Positions 1 to 6,807 of a DNA stretch of 11,880 nt are shown piece after piece (position 1 is the first letter of the stretch; each line of letters begins with the position of its first letter). Below the pieces are notes generated by a model, which made no database searches, was not told the DNA's origin, and saw only the letters and a program-made list of their open reading frames with translations. Position numbers and translations under genes: made by a program. Source of the DNA: UBA4132 sp037133675 (lineage in GTDB: Bacteria; Pseudomonadota; Gammaproteobacteria; Methylococcales; Methylomonadaceae); NCBI GenBank assembly GCA_037133675.1, contig JBAXNR010000114.1, positions 1 to 11,880 of the forward strand, in the 5' to 3' direction.

Positions 1-15
1 AAAAACTAATTTTAA

Positions 16-126
16 CGCTTAAGCAAGTTAATTTTTTATGAGAAAGCCGTGCAGTGCATGGCAGCTATGACTGATCCAAGAACAGAAGAGCTAAAACAAA
101 AAATAGCCGCTATGGCGCGAAACTAA
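16..126 (+). pseudogene. possible gene tail or remnant (unidentified)
   Basis: An open stretch follows a stop at 13-15 and runs to TAA at 124-126. Its end reads MTDPRTEELKQKIAAMARN, preceded by about 17 further codons with Met codons at 58, 67 and 112. The charged helical character looks protein-like. There is no clear Shine-Dalgarno sequence, and the frame is closed only 37 codons upstream. It could be a very short protein or the degraded 3' end of a gene lying to the left. It converges with the minus-strand glycosyltransferase gene on the palindrome at 136-169. I do not recognise the family. Confidence 0.25.
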
Positions 127-135
127 CGTTATAAA

Positions 136-169
136 ATGACTGCAAGTCCTTTAAAGGACTTGCAGTCAT
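136..169. terminator. 34-bp perfect palindrome, likely bidirectional terminator
   Basis: The arms ATGACTGCAAGTCCTT (136-151) and AAGGACTTGCAGTCAT (154-169) are exact reverse complements, and the central TA makes the whole 34 bp self-complementary. Read on the minus strand the hairpin is followed by TTTAT and lies about 30 nt past the glycosyltransferase stop codon, a good place for a terminator. On the plus strand it follows the short open stretch ending at 126, but no T-run follows. The terminator role is inferred from position and structure. Confidence 0.6.
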
Positions 170-198
170 CTAAATATTTAGTAGGCAAAAATTAAGTT

Positions 199-1230
199 TT
201 AAATTCGTTCTACCTTAACAGTATTCCACACCCCTGCAATAAACTCAGGAGTCATTTCTGGCATCCCGTCTTGTATCCAGTCAGCAATGACTTTTGCAGT
301 GTCTGGATATGCGACCCGCACTGCACTCGCGTCCTGTAACCAGCGTTCAATTATATTTGCATCTAAATCCTGCATAACCTGACCATAACCTAATTGCTCT
401 AAAGCGGCAGCATTGGCGTGTTGTTCCATCTGTCCGTGAATAGGTTTTGCGAGAATTTTTTTACCTAATTGTAACGCTTCACTGGCAAGTTCAAAACCAG
501 AATTACTAATTATGCCCTCGCAATCGGATAGATTTTGCTGAAAACCTTCGCGTGACAGCGGATAGCAAATGATATGGTCAAATGTAGACGGAACGGGTTC
601 TGGAGAATAAACATGAAAGGTAAAATCTACAAATTGAGCCAGTAAGTCGATAACATCCTGCGAATCTTCAAAAGGTAAATAAACCAGAATTTTATTGTCA
701 ATCTTTTGTGTTGGTGCATTGGTTTCAATGACGGGCGGCAAAATAGGCTGATTAAAATGATGCCAATGTAAGCCAATACTTTTATGGGCAGGGGCAAAAT
801 ATTTCATCACTTGTTCAGCAACAAAATCTTTGCCTTGTCTGGGGATGTCATATTGAAACGCATATTGATGACCAATGCCCAGCGTGGGTTTTTTCTGTTT
901 TTTAGCAGCCCACGCGGTGATGGGTTCAAAATCAGTAATCACTAAGTCGTAGTCGCTCAAATCTAAGGAATTAACTTCCTTAATAAATCGAATAGGATTG
1001 GCTGCAAAAGCAGTTTTGCAAAAATTTATTTTTCCTTTGTCGATGCTAAAAGTCAGCCCTGCCTTGGTTTGATAGCCTTTAAAAATCTCCATATCAAAAT
1101 ACTTGTCGGCAGGTCGCCCAGTAAATTGAAAAGTGACTTCTATACCTGCGGTATAAAGTGCTTTTGCCATCACTCTTGCACGAGTGATGTGACCGTTACC
1201 CGTGCCTTGTACGCCATAAAAAATTTTCAA
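199..1230 (-). CDS. GT-B glycosyltransferase, MJ1255/VC2487-like family
   Basis: A 343-residue protein resembling the MurG/UDP-glycosyltransferase-like family typified by archaeal MJ1255. The N-terminal Rossmann half opens with MKIFYGVQGTGNGH, whose glycine-rich G-x-G-x-G-H loop (residues 9-14) is the acceptor-side motif of GT-B enzymes. The C-terminal half has SNSGFELASEALQLGKK (242-258) followed by KPIHGQMEQHANA (262-274), the pattern of the nucleotide-sugar pocket. No signal peptide or membrane segment is seen, so it is probably cytoplasmic or peripheral. The start is TTG at 1230-1228, overlapping the PAP2 stop in TTGA. AAAGGA at 1245-1240, 9 nt upstream, and the conserved N-terminus support it. 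Translational coupling to the PAP2 gene is likely. Donor and acceptor cannot be read from sequence; the PAP2 partner hints at a lipid-linked acceptor (inference). Confidence 0.82.
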   Translation of the reverse strand: MKIFYGVQGTGNGHITRARVMAKALYTAGIEVTFQFTGRPADKYFDMEIFKGYQTKAGLTFSIDKGKINFCKTAFAANPIRFIKEVNSLDLSDYDLVITDFEPITAWAAKKQKKPTLGIGHQYAFQYDIPRQGKDFVAEQVMKYFAPAHKSIGLHWHHFNQPILPPVIETNAPTQKIDNKILVYLPFEDSQDVIDLLAQFVDFTFHVYSPEPVPSTFDHIICYPLSREGFQQNLSDCEGIISNSGFELASEALQLGKKILAKPIHGQMEQHANAAALEQLGYGQVMQDLDANIIERWLQDASAVRVAYPDTAKVIADWIQDGMPEMTPEFIAGVWNTVKVERI

Positions 1231-1766
1231 AATCCCAATTCCTTTAAACTAAATAACGCTACACTAATTCCCAAAATCGCTCCCATTAGAGTATCTGTTG
1301 GAAAATGCACACCTAAGACAATCCGCGAAAACCCTACTAAAATTGCCCAGCTATACAATATCAGCATTAACGACAAATCGGCAAATGGTTGAACAAAATA
1401 ACTAATTAAAGTCGCCATCATAAAAGCTGCCGAGGTGTGACCCGATGGAAAACTGAATTTGTCAGAGGGAATAATCACGCTAACAAAATTTTCTAATGCC
1501 GCTGCGGGACGGTTGCGTTTAAAACTATTTTTTAACACAAAATACACAGGGCGTTCGATTAAAAAAGCCAGCAAAATAGCCTGTAAAAAGGGGCTGTCAA
1601 AACTTTGATATTTCCATATTACTGCCGCTAAAAGCACATATAATGGCCCATCGGCTGTTTTAGAAACGTGGCGAGCCACTTTAGTCAATAGTACATTTAT
1701 TCTTACGTTTAACAGCCAAGTAAACAGGGATACATCGTATTTGTGAATCGAATAAAGCAATTTCAT
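1227..1766 (-). CDS. PAP2-family membrane phosphatase
   Basis: A 179-residue integral membrane protein of the type 2 phosphatidic-acid phosphatase (PAP2) superfamily, which hydrolyses phosphate from lipid phosphates or undecaprenyl pyrophosphate at the outer face of the inner membrane. All three catalytic motifs are intact: K-x6-R-P (K79 to RP at 85-86, KNSFKRNRP), PSGH (107-110) and SR-x5-H-x3-D (S147, R148, H154, D158). Hydrophobic stretches at about 42-51, 60-77, 113-125, 132-152 and 160-172 give five or six membrane passes. The length suits a minimal bacterial PAP2 protein. ATG at 1766 has a strong GAGGAT Shine-Dalgarno (1778-1773). It is the first gene of a two-gene operon with the glycosyltransferase. 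The substrate is unresolved; undecaprenyl-PP or another lipid phosphate is most likely. Confidence 0.87.
   Translation of the reverse strand: MKLLYSIHKYDVSLFTWLLNVRINVLLTKVARHVSKTADGPLYVLLAAVIWKYQSFDSPFLQAILLAFLIERPVYFVLKNSFKRNRPAAALENFVSVIIPSDKFSFPSGHTSAAFMMATLISYFVQPFADLSLMLILYSWAILVGFSRIVLGVHFPTDTLMGAILGISVALFSLKELGF
1240..1245 (-). promoter_or_regulatory. Shine-Dalgarno AAAGGA deciding the TTG start
   Basis: AAAGGA on the minus strand lies inside the 3' end of the PAP2 gene, 9 nt before the TTG at 1230-1228. It supports initiation at TTG, the codon that preserves the conserved MKIFYGVQGTGNGH start. Confidence 0.55.
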
Positions 1767-1789
1767 TTTTTTATCCTCAGTTGAGCGAT

Positions 1790-1818
1790 GGAAAAATATC
1801 GACCGCGACTATTTTTCC
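1790..1818. repeat. 9-bp inverted repeat in the PAP2 leader
   Basis: GGAAAAATA (1790-1798) and TATTTTTCC (1810-1818) pair perfectly around 11 nt, and inner TCG/CGA bases could extend the stem past one bulged base. It lies 24 nt upstream of the PAP2 start codon, so it could be a leader hairpin in that mRNA or an operator. Its function is not shown by sequence. Confidence 0.4.
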
Positions 1819-2236
1819 GTAGTTTTAGTTTTGTTATGTCTCATGTAGAGGTTAGAGTGCTTGTATGACAAATTAATGACGTTTTGTTTAAGCTTTTATG
1901 ACAGCCTTTTAGGAAAATAAATGGGTAAAAAAAATCAGATGTTGTCATCCACAAATGGCTAATATTAAGGACTGTAAACAAAAAAACGCCAAGACCAGCC
2001 TGTTAAAACCTAGCAAATAAATAGTTGAAATGTAATGTTATTACTTGTATATAGTAAACTTTTTCTACAAAAAATTGACTAAAGCGGTTAAAGTATAAAC
2101 TTTAGGCGGCTGACAGTTTGGCAAATTAGTCACCAGCTAAATATCTTAATTGCTGAATATCTTTGGTTATCTGGAATAACCTAGATGTTAAATCGGCTTT
2201 ATTTTGACGAGTGGTTTGGTCTCATTTGAGTTCGAG

Positions 2237-2263
2237 GATAAATCTTAAATTAACAGATTTATC
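2237..2263. repeat. 9-bp inverted repeat upstream of the transglycosylase gene
   Basis: GATAAATCT (2237-2245) and AGATTTATC (2255-2263) are perfect reverse complements separated by 9 nt, about 90 nt before the start codon at 2354. It may be an operator or a leader hairpin. The stem is weak and AT-rich, and no protein is known to bind it. Confidence 0.35.
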
Positions 2264-2353
2264 GTGACGGGCTGGGTAGTACAATGTGAAATCGCACCAC
2301 TCTCTTCTTACTTGGTATAAAAATACCGAGAATTGATGAATAGAAGGTATATC

Positions 2354-4024
2354 ATGCGATTATTGCTATTAATGTTAAAAGTTTTTATTGCCGCCTCTTT
2401 GTTGGTACACCCGATTGAGTCTTTGGCGACTGCCAAGATGAAAAAACATGGGCAAAAAAATATATTGCATCCCATAGGCAGTGTCTGGGATCGCATTCGT
2501 TTTGGAATGCAAATTCCAAGATTTAATGTCGAGCCGTCTGCCGCCTTGTCTTCACAAAACTTGCCATTAAAACAAGGTGCTGATCAAAAAAATGTAGTTA
2601 TAAAAACCACTTTATTACCGACATCGAATTATGGTGATTTAAACCGCACTCGCCTTACTATGGTTACACGGTTAGACGACAAAAATAAAACTAAATCACG
2701 TCTGGCAACAAATGCAGTACAAAAACAAATTGTTGATTACGTCAATAATAATAGTCAGCCAGAGTCATCTGCTGTACAAACCCGCATTCGTACGCGTATT
2801 GAGCTTCATCATCAGACAGATAAGCTAGAGACTAAGGTGGCAACAGACGCTATCAATGTCAATAAACGTGCGCCGCTCATCGCCACTGCACCGATAGATA
2901 CAGACGTAAAAATAACGCAATCGCCACAGGAAAAAGATAACAGCGAAAATCAACAGCCCAATCCCAGACTAGCGATAATTAATGAACGAATTGGCAAACA
3001 GATAGCGTGGTATTCTCAACGTCCTAGTTATTTACAACAAGTAGCAGAACGGGCGCGACCTTATATTTATCATATTGTTAGTGGACTCAGTGCTAATCAT
3101 TTACCAGCTGAACTCGCGTTATTACCCATCGTTGAAAGTGCTTATCAACCCACGGCACAATCACCCAAAAGTGCGGCTGGGCTTTGGCAGTTTATTCCCA
3201 GCACAGGGCTTGATTTTGATTTAACACAAACTGAACAATACGATGCTAGGCTCGATATTGATGCTTCTACACAAGCCGCTATCCGTTATTTATCCTTTCT
3301 AAAACGGCATTTTAATGGTGATTGGTTACTGGCGTTAGCAGCCTATAACTGTGGTTTAGGGAGAGTGGATGATGCCGTAAGCCGCAATCGTGCTAACGGT
3401 TTACCGACTGATTACTGGTCATTGTCTTTACCCGAAGAAACGCAAGACTATGTTCCGCGCTTTTTAGCATTATCGAGCATTTTTGCTGATCCCCAGAGCT
3501 ATGGTTTAAAACTACCCTCGATTAAAAACGAACCCTATTTTGTCAAAGTCAAAGTGGAACGTCCGTTCGATATTGATTATTTATCGAACAAAAATCTTTC
3601 CACCATTGCTGAGTTAGCTGATTTAAGTTATGAGCAGTTCATTCAACTTAACCCTGGCTATCTTAAGCCTACACTAGAAACAGATGGCCCTTTTACCCTA
3701 TTGCTACCTGCAAGCAATGCCAAACAGCTACACCAACATCTTAGCCATGTAGAAAAATTTTTAGCAGAACCTAGTGTATCAATGACCATCACACCTTTGC
3801 AAAAAAAGGCGTGGGCTGAAGATAACCAAAAAACGTCGTTCACTTCGGTGGTGTCATCACTATCAAATAAGCTACCCAGATTTGCCAGCCCATTATTATC
3901 TTTGAAGCTTAATAGCAATCAGACTACACCGCGTATCATTAACCAACCTATACTGAATGATATGTGGGCAATGACAGTAGAGCTGTTTAAATCACCTATG
4001 ATGTTTCAAGACATGATGGCGTAA
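2354..4024 (+). CDS. mltD: secreted MltD-like lytic transglycosylase with long insertion
   Basis: A 556-residue lytic transglycosylase that would cleave peptidoglycan glycan strands in the periplasm, forming 1,6-anhydro-muropeptides. I chose ATG 2354 over TTG 2333 and ATG 2336 because GAAGG lies 6 nt upstream and it begins a clean signal peptide (MRLLLLMLKVFIAASLL, likely cleaved after A27 in ATA). There is no lipobox cysteine, unlike the lipoprotein MltD of E. coli. The SLT domain spans about 205-390: ELALLPIVESAYQP with catalytic Glu261, AAGLWQFIPSTG (274-285), LALAAYNCGLGRV (327-339) and ETQDYVPRFLAL. A divergent LysM-like segment follows (about 398-454), then a low-complexity tail. The MltD hallmark VWDRIRFGMQIP (44-55) is split from the continuing NERIGKQIAWYSQRP by about 149 polar residues, normally a short junction. 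It stands as a single gene. Confidence 0.85.
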   Translation: MRLLLLMLKVFIAASLLVHPIESLATAKMKKHGQKNILHPIGSVWDRIRFGMQIPRFNVEPSAALSSQNLPLKQGADQKNVVIKTTLLPTSNYGDLNRTRLTMVTRLDDKNKTKSRLATNAVQKQIVDYVNNNSQPESSAVQTRIRTRIELHHQTDKLETKVATDAINVNKRAPLIATAPIDTDVKITQSPQEKDNSENQQPNPRLAIINERIGKQIAWYSQRPSYLQQVAERARPYIYHIVSGLSANHLPAELALLPIVESAYQPTAQSPKSAAGLWQFIPSTGLDFDLTQTEQYDARLDIDASTQAAIRYLSFLKRHFNGDWLLALAAYNCGLGRVDDAVSRNRANGLPTDYWSLSLPEETQDYVPRFLALSSIFADPQSYGLKLPSIKNEPYFVKVKVERPFDIDYLSNKNLSTIAELADLSYEQFIQLNPGYLKPTLETDGPFTLLLPASNAKQLHQHLSHVEKFLAEPSVSMTITPLQKKAWAEDNQKTSFTSVVSSLSNKLPRFASPLLSLKLNSNQTTPRIINQPILNDMWAMTVELFKSPMMFQDMMA

Positions 4025-4174
4025 TTTATGCTCAACTCTGTGCTGATATGTCTAGCATAGACAACCGTGTTAAGTAAGTGTGCAACAGCTAGTGTTGATT
4101 GAATGGATAAAAACCTGTATTTCATGGATAATGCACCACTATGTAATTGATTTTTTAACTAACACAGTGTAGCA

Positions 4175-5935
4175 ATGAAACAAACGATAGAGGCTCTTAT
4201 TGTACAAGCCGTTGAATCGCTCAAAACCAGTGGCGTTCTCGAAACAAACACCTTGCCAACGATAACGATTGAGCGATGCCGTGACCCACAACATGGCGAT
4301 TTTGCCACTAATGTGGCACTTATTTTAGCAAAATCAGCTAAAACCAATCCGCGTCAACTCGCTGAAAAAATTCTTGCTGTCTTACCCGTTCATGACGCTG
4401 TCATTAAAGTTGAACTGGCTGGACCTGGATTTATCAATTTTTTTATTAATCCCAATGTGCAATATGCGATTCTTCAAACCATTCATGAGCTAGGTTGTGA
4501 GTTTGGTTTAAGCACCATCGGCGCAGGTAAAAAAGTACAAGTTGAATTTGTTTCAGCTAATCCGACAGGTCCTTTACACGTTGGACATGGACGCGGTGCG
4601 GCTTACGGTTCAGTGGTTGCGGATTTATTGCAAGCAGTAGGCTTTGACGTTGAGCGTGAATATTATGTCAATGATGCTGGTCGTCAAATGGATATTCTGG
4701 CGACTAGTGTTTGGTTGCGCTATTTAGAAGAATGCGGCGAAGTATTTCCATTCCCCAGTAATGGCTATCGCGGCGATTATGTGCGTGAAATTGCGTGGAC
4801 AATTCATAAAAACTCCGCTAATCAGTACCACCAGCCTATCGCTACTGTGCTGGAAAACATACCCGCCGATGAACCTCAAGGCGGTGATAAAGATGTGTAC
4901 ATTGACGCACTGATTGAGCGGGCAAAAACCTTGCTAGGTTTTGAACACTACCGCGCCGTGTTTCAAGTTGGTTTACAAGGTATTTTGCAAGACATTAAAG
5001 CCGATTTAAGCGAGTTTGGGGTGAATTATCAGTGCTGGTTTTCTGAACAACAACTCATGGATGATGGTTCAGTAGAAAAAGCCTTGGCTCGTTTACGCGC
5101 AGGTGGTTATTTATATGAACAAGATGGCGCAACATGGTTTGCATCTAGCCAGTTAGGCGATGAAAAAGATCGGGTAGTGGTGCGTGAAAACGGACAATAC
5201 ACTTATTTTGCCTCTGATATTGCCTATCACCATAACAAGCTAGAACGTGGTTTTGATCAAATCATCGATATTTGGGGTGCAGATCATCACGGTTATATTC
5301 CCCGCGTCAGAGCAGCCATGCGAGCATTAGGTGCGGACGATTCCAAGTTAACAGTGTTGTTAGTGCAGTTTGCTATTTTATGGCGTAACGGTGTAAAAGT
5401 TCCAATGTCCACGCGTTCAGGCGAGTTTGTCACCCTAAGACAATTGCGTAACGAAGTCGGCAAAGATGCGGCACGGTTTTTTTATGCGATGCGTCGCTCC
5501 GAACAACACATGGATTTTGATTTAAGCCTCGCGGTATCAAAAACTAATGAAAATCCCGTATTTTATGTGCAGTACGCTCATGCCAGAGTGTGTAGCGTAT
5601 TACGACAATTGGATGAAAAAGGTTGGCAACGCAATTCACAACAAGGTATGGATAATCTAAATCTGTTAACAGCAGAACATGAAATCGCCCTATTAAGCAC
5701 ATTGGCACGTTACCCAGAAGCCTTACAGAAGGCGGCTTTGCAATATGAACCGCACCAACTCATTCTCTATTTGCGTGATGTGGCGCATGAGTTTCATACC
5801 TACTATAACGCCCATCAGTTTTTGGTTGAGGACGCACTACTGCGTGACGCACGACTCAATTTAGTGTGCGCAGTCAAACAAGTGTTGGCAAATGGCTTGG
5901 CTTTATTGGCTATTAACACCCCTGAATCTATGTGA
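4175..5935 (+). CDS. argS: arginyl-tRNA synthetase
   Basis: Class I aminoacyl-tRNA synthetase that charges tRNA-Arg with arginine using ATP in the cytoplasm; 586 residues, the normal length. In order: the N-terminal additional domain recognising the tRNA D-loop (1-110), the catalytic Rossmann fold with FVSANPTGPLHVGHGRGA (HIGH motif as HVGH, 135-138), FASDIAYHHNKLERGFD (345-361) and WGADHHGY (367-374). The KMSKS counterpart is VPMSTRSGEF (409-418), the degenerate form usual for bacterial ArgS. The C-terminal anticodon-binding DALR domain includes NPVFYVQYAHARV (460-472). ATG 4175 has no good Shine-Dalgarno but gives the expected N-terminus. The ftsN-like gene starts 1 nt after the stop, suggesting one transcript, as argS-SPOR gene pairs are arranged in some other gammaproteobacteria. 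Confidence 0.96.
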   Translation: MKQTIEALIVQAVESLKTSGVLETNTLPTITIERCRDPQHGDFATNVALILAKSAKTNPRQLAEKILAVLPVHDAVIKVELAGPGFINFFINPNVQYAILQTIHELGCEFGLSTIGAGKKVQVEFVSANPTGPLHVGHGRGAAYGSVVADLLQAVGFDVEREYYVNDAGRQMDILATSVWLRYLEECGEVFPFPSNGYRGDYVREIAWTIHKNSANQYHQPIATVLENIPADEPQGGDKDVYIDALIERAKTLLGFEHYRAVFQVGLQGILQDIKADLSEFGVNYQCWFSEQQLMDDGSVEKALARLRAGGYLYEQDGATWFASSQLGDEKDRVVVRENGQYTYFASDIAYHHNKLERGFDQIIDIWGADHHGYIPRVRAAMRALGADDSKLTVLLVQFAILWRNGVKVPMSTRSGEFVTLRQLRNEVGKDAARFFYAMRRSEQHMDFDLSLAVSKTNENPVFYVQYAHARVCSVLRQLDEKGWQRNSQQGMDNLNLLTAEHEIALLSTLARYPEALQKAALQYEPHQLILYLRDVAHEFHTYYNAHQFLVEDALLRDARLNLVCAVKQVLANGLALLAINTPESM

Positions 5936-5936
5936 T

Positions 5937-6527
5937 ATGGCAAAAGATTATAAACACCGAATACGCGGTAAAAACACTCTACATTCGCAGGATTTCGATC
6001 CTGTGAAAAATTTGAGCGTGTCGAAATGGATGCTAATTACTGCATTCTCTATTTCGGCAGTGGTTTTGGTTGTTTATGTAAGCAGCGTAAAAGTTAAAAA
6101 CAGTAATCCTAATCCAGTTGCCCAAGTATCTTCGACGACTCCCGTTGAAGCAGAAATAATAAAAGCTAAAGAACCTGAATTAAAAGCTCCCCAGTTCGAT
6201 TTTTATACTATCTTGCCTGAAAAAGAAGTAGTTGTGCCTGAGTATGAAATTAAAACCCGCACCCGCGAAGAGCGTGTTGGGCAAGCAAAAGCCACGCAAT
6301 ACATGATGCAGGCAGGTTCTTACAACGGCTCTAAAGAAGCTGAACAAATGCGGGCAAAATTAGCTTCAATGGGAATTGAAGCCAGTATACAAAAAGCCAA
6401 AGTTGAGAACACAATACGCTATCGTGTCAAGTTAGGACCTTTTGCCCAGATAGCCAGCGTCAACACCATTAATGCACGTCTAAAACAAAACGGTATTGAT
6501 GTAATTGTCACTGAAACCGAACAATAG
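5937..6527 (+). CDS. ftsN: FtsN-like SPOR-domain cell division protein
   Basis: A 196-residue bitopic membrane protein. The short basic cytoplasmic N-terminus (MAKDYKHRIRGKN) is followed by one membrane segment (about 31-50), a proline- and lysine-rich periplasmic linker with FDFYTILPEKEVVVPE (87-102), and a C-terminal SPOR domain (about 121-194: QYMMQAGSYNGSKEAEQM through RYRVKLGPFAQ). SPOR domains bind denuded glycan strands at the septum, and FtsN activates septal peptidoglycan synthesis in the divisome. Topology and position directly after argS fit FtsN; it is shorter than E. coli FtsN (319 aa). ATG 5937, 1 nt after the argS stop, gives the basic N-terminus; an upstream in-frame start would overlap argS by 44 nt and is unlikely. 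A generic SPOR protein is the alternative. Confidence 0.8.
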   Translation: MAKDYKHRIRGKNTLHSQDFDPVKNLSVSKWMLITAFSISAVVLVVYVSSVKVKNSNPNPVAQVSSTTPVEAEIIKAKEPELKAPQFDFYTILPEKEVVVPEYEIKTRTREERVGQAKATQYMMQAGSYNGSKEAEQMRAKLASMGIEASIQKAKVENTIRYRVKLGPFAQIASVNTINARLKQNGIDVIVTETEQ

Positions 6528-6625
6528 CGGCGAATTTATTCGCGCCTATCCGCTACAATTTAAGCCGTTACCAACAAAAAATATTGTCTGCATTAATTTT
6601 CAGTTGTTTATTTGCCCATCACACT

Positions 6626-6805
6626 ATGAAAAATTATTTATTATTTTTACCATTACTCACTGTTTTAACTGGCTGTGGACAAGTAGGCCCTTTATATTTA
6701 CCAAACGGACCTGCGCCTATTTATGTACCGAAAGCCAAACCAGAACCAGAAACAGAGCAAAAAACACCCACTAAAACTCAATCCGAACCTGAAAAAACTA
6801 AATAA
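6626..6805 (+). CDS. lptM: small lipoprotein LptM (YifL family)
   Basis: A 59-residue outer-membrane lipoprotein. The signal peptide MKNYLLFLPLLTVLTGC ends in the lipobox LTGC with lipidated Cys17, followed at once by the family hallmark GQVGPLYLP (18-26; the usual form is GQKGPLYLP). The rest is a proline, lysine and glutamate-rich disordered tail. In E. coli, LptM (YifL) associates with the LPS translocon LptDE and promotes its maturation. The gene sits 2 nt before lysA, the same neighbour it has in many proteobacteria. ATG 6626 is chosen because it gives a standard 16-residue lipoprotein signal; a TTG at 6584 would add 14 unneeded residues. No Shine-Dalgarno is evident. Confidence 0.85.
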   Translation: MKNYLLFLPLLTVLTGCGQVGPLYLPNGPAPIYVPKAKPEPETEQKTPTKTQSEPEKTK

Positions 6806-6807
6806 CT

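Larger units (their letters stand above)
1767..2353. other. 587-bp divergent intergenic region, no supported gene
   Basis: This gap separates the minus-strand PAP2 operon from the plus-strand transglycosylase gene, so it should hold both promoters. It contains short inverted repeats: GGAAAAATA/TATTTTTCC (1790-1818), TTACT/AGTAA (2041-2057), TAAAGT/ACTTTA around ATAA (2089-2104), GATAAATCT/AGATTTATC (2237-2263) and GGTAT/ATACC (2314-2327). I found no convincing sigma-70 promoter with correct spacing, no tRNA, and no riboswitch I recognise. The base composition is strongly AT-rich. Confidence 0.6.

Noticed and set aside
1921..1962. 13-codon open frame beginning MGKKNQML with an upstream AGGAAAA
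   Set aside because: Very short, low complexity, and in an AT-rich gap; a purine-rich stretch before an ATG is expected by chance here.
2075..2099. TTGACT followed by TATAAA, promoter-like
   Set aside because: The spacer is only 13 nt, too short for a sigma-70 promoter. The TATAAA also lies within a TAAAGT/ACTTTA inverted repeat.
3658..3918. 86-codon minus-strand frame inside the transglycosylase gene
   Set aside because: Shadow of the real gene; the sense strand carries a signal peptide, SLT motifs and a catalytic Glu.
4083..4097. CAACA/TGTTG inverted repeat before argS as a terminator or attenuator
   Set aside because: A five-bp stem with no T-run; too weak to support a function.
6554..6559. 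TACAAT as a -10 box for lptM-lysA
   Set aside because: No recognisable -35 hexamer at 16-18 nt upstream. An internal promoter is possible but not supported.
6505..6774. 89-codon plus-strand frame overlapping ftsN and lptM
   Set aside because: It runs out of frame over lptM, whose lipobox and GPLYLP motif make the other frame the real one.
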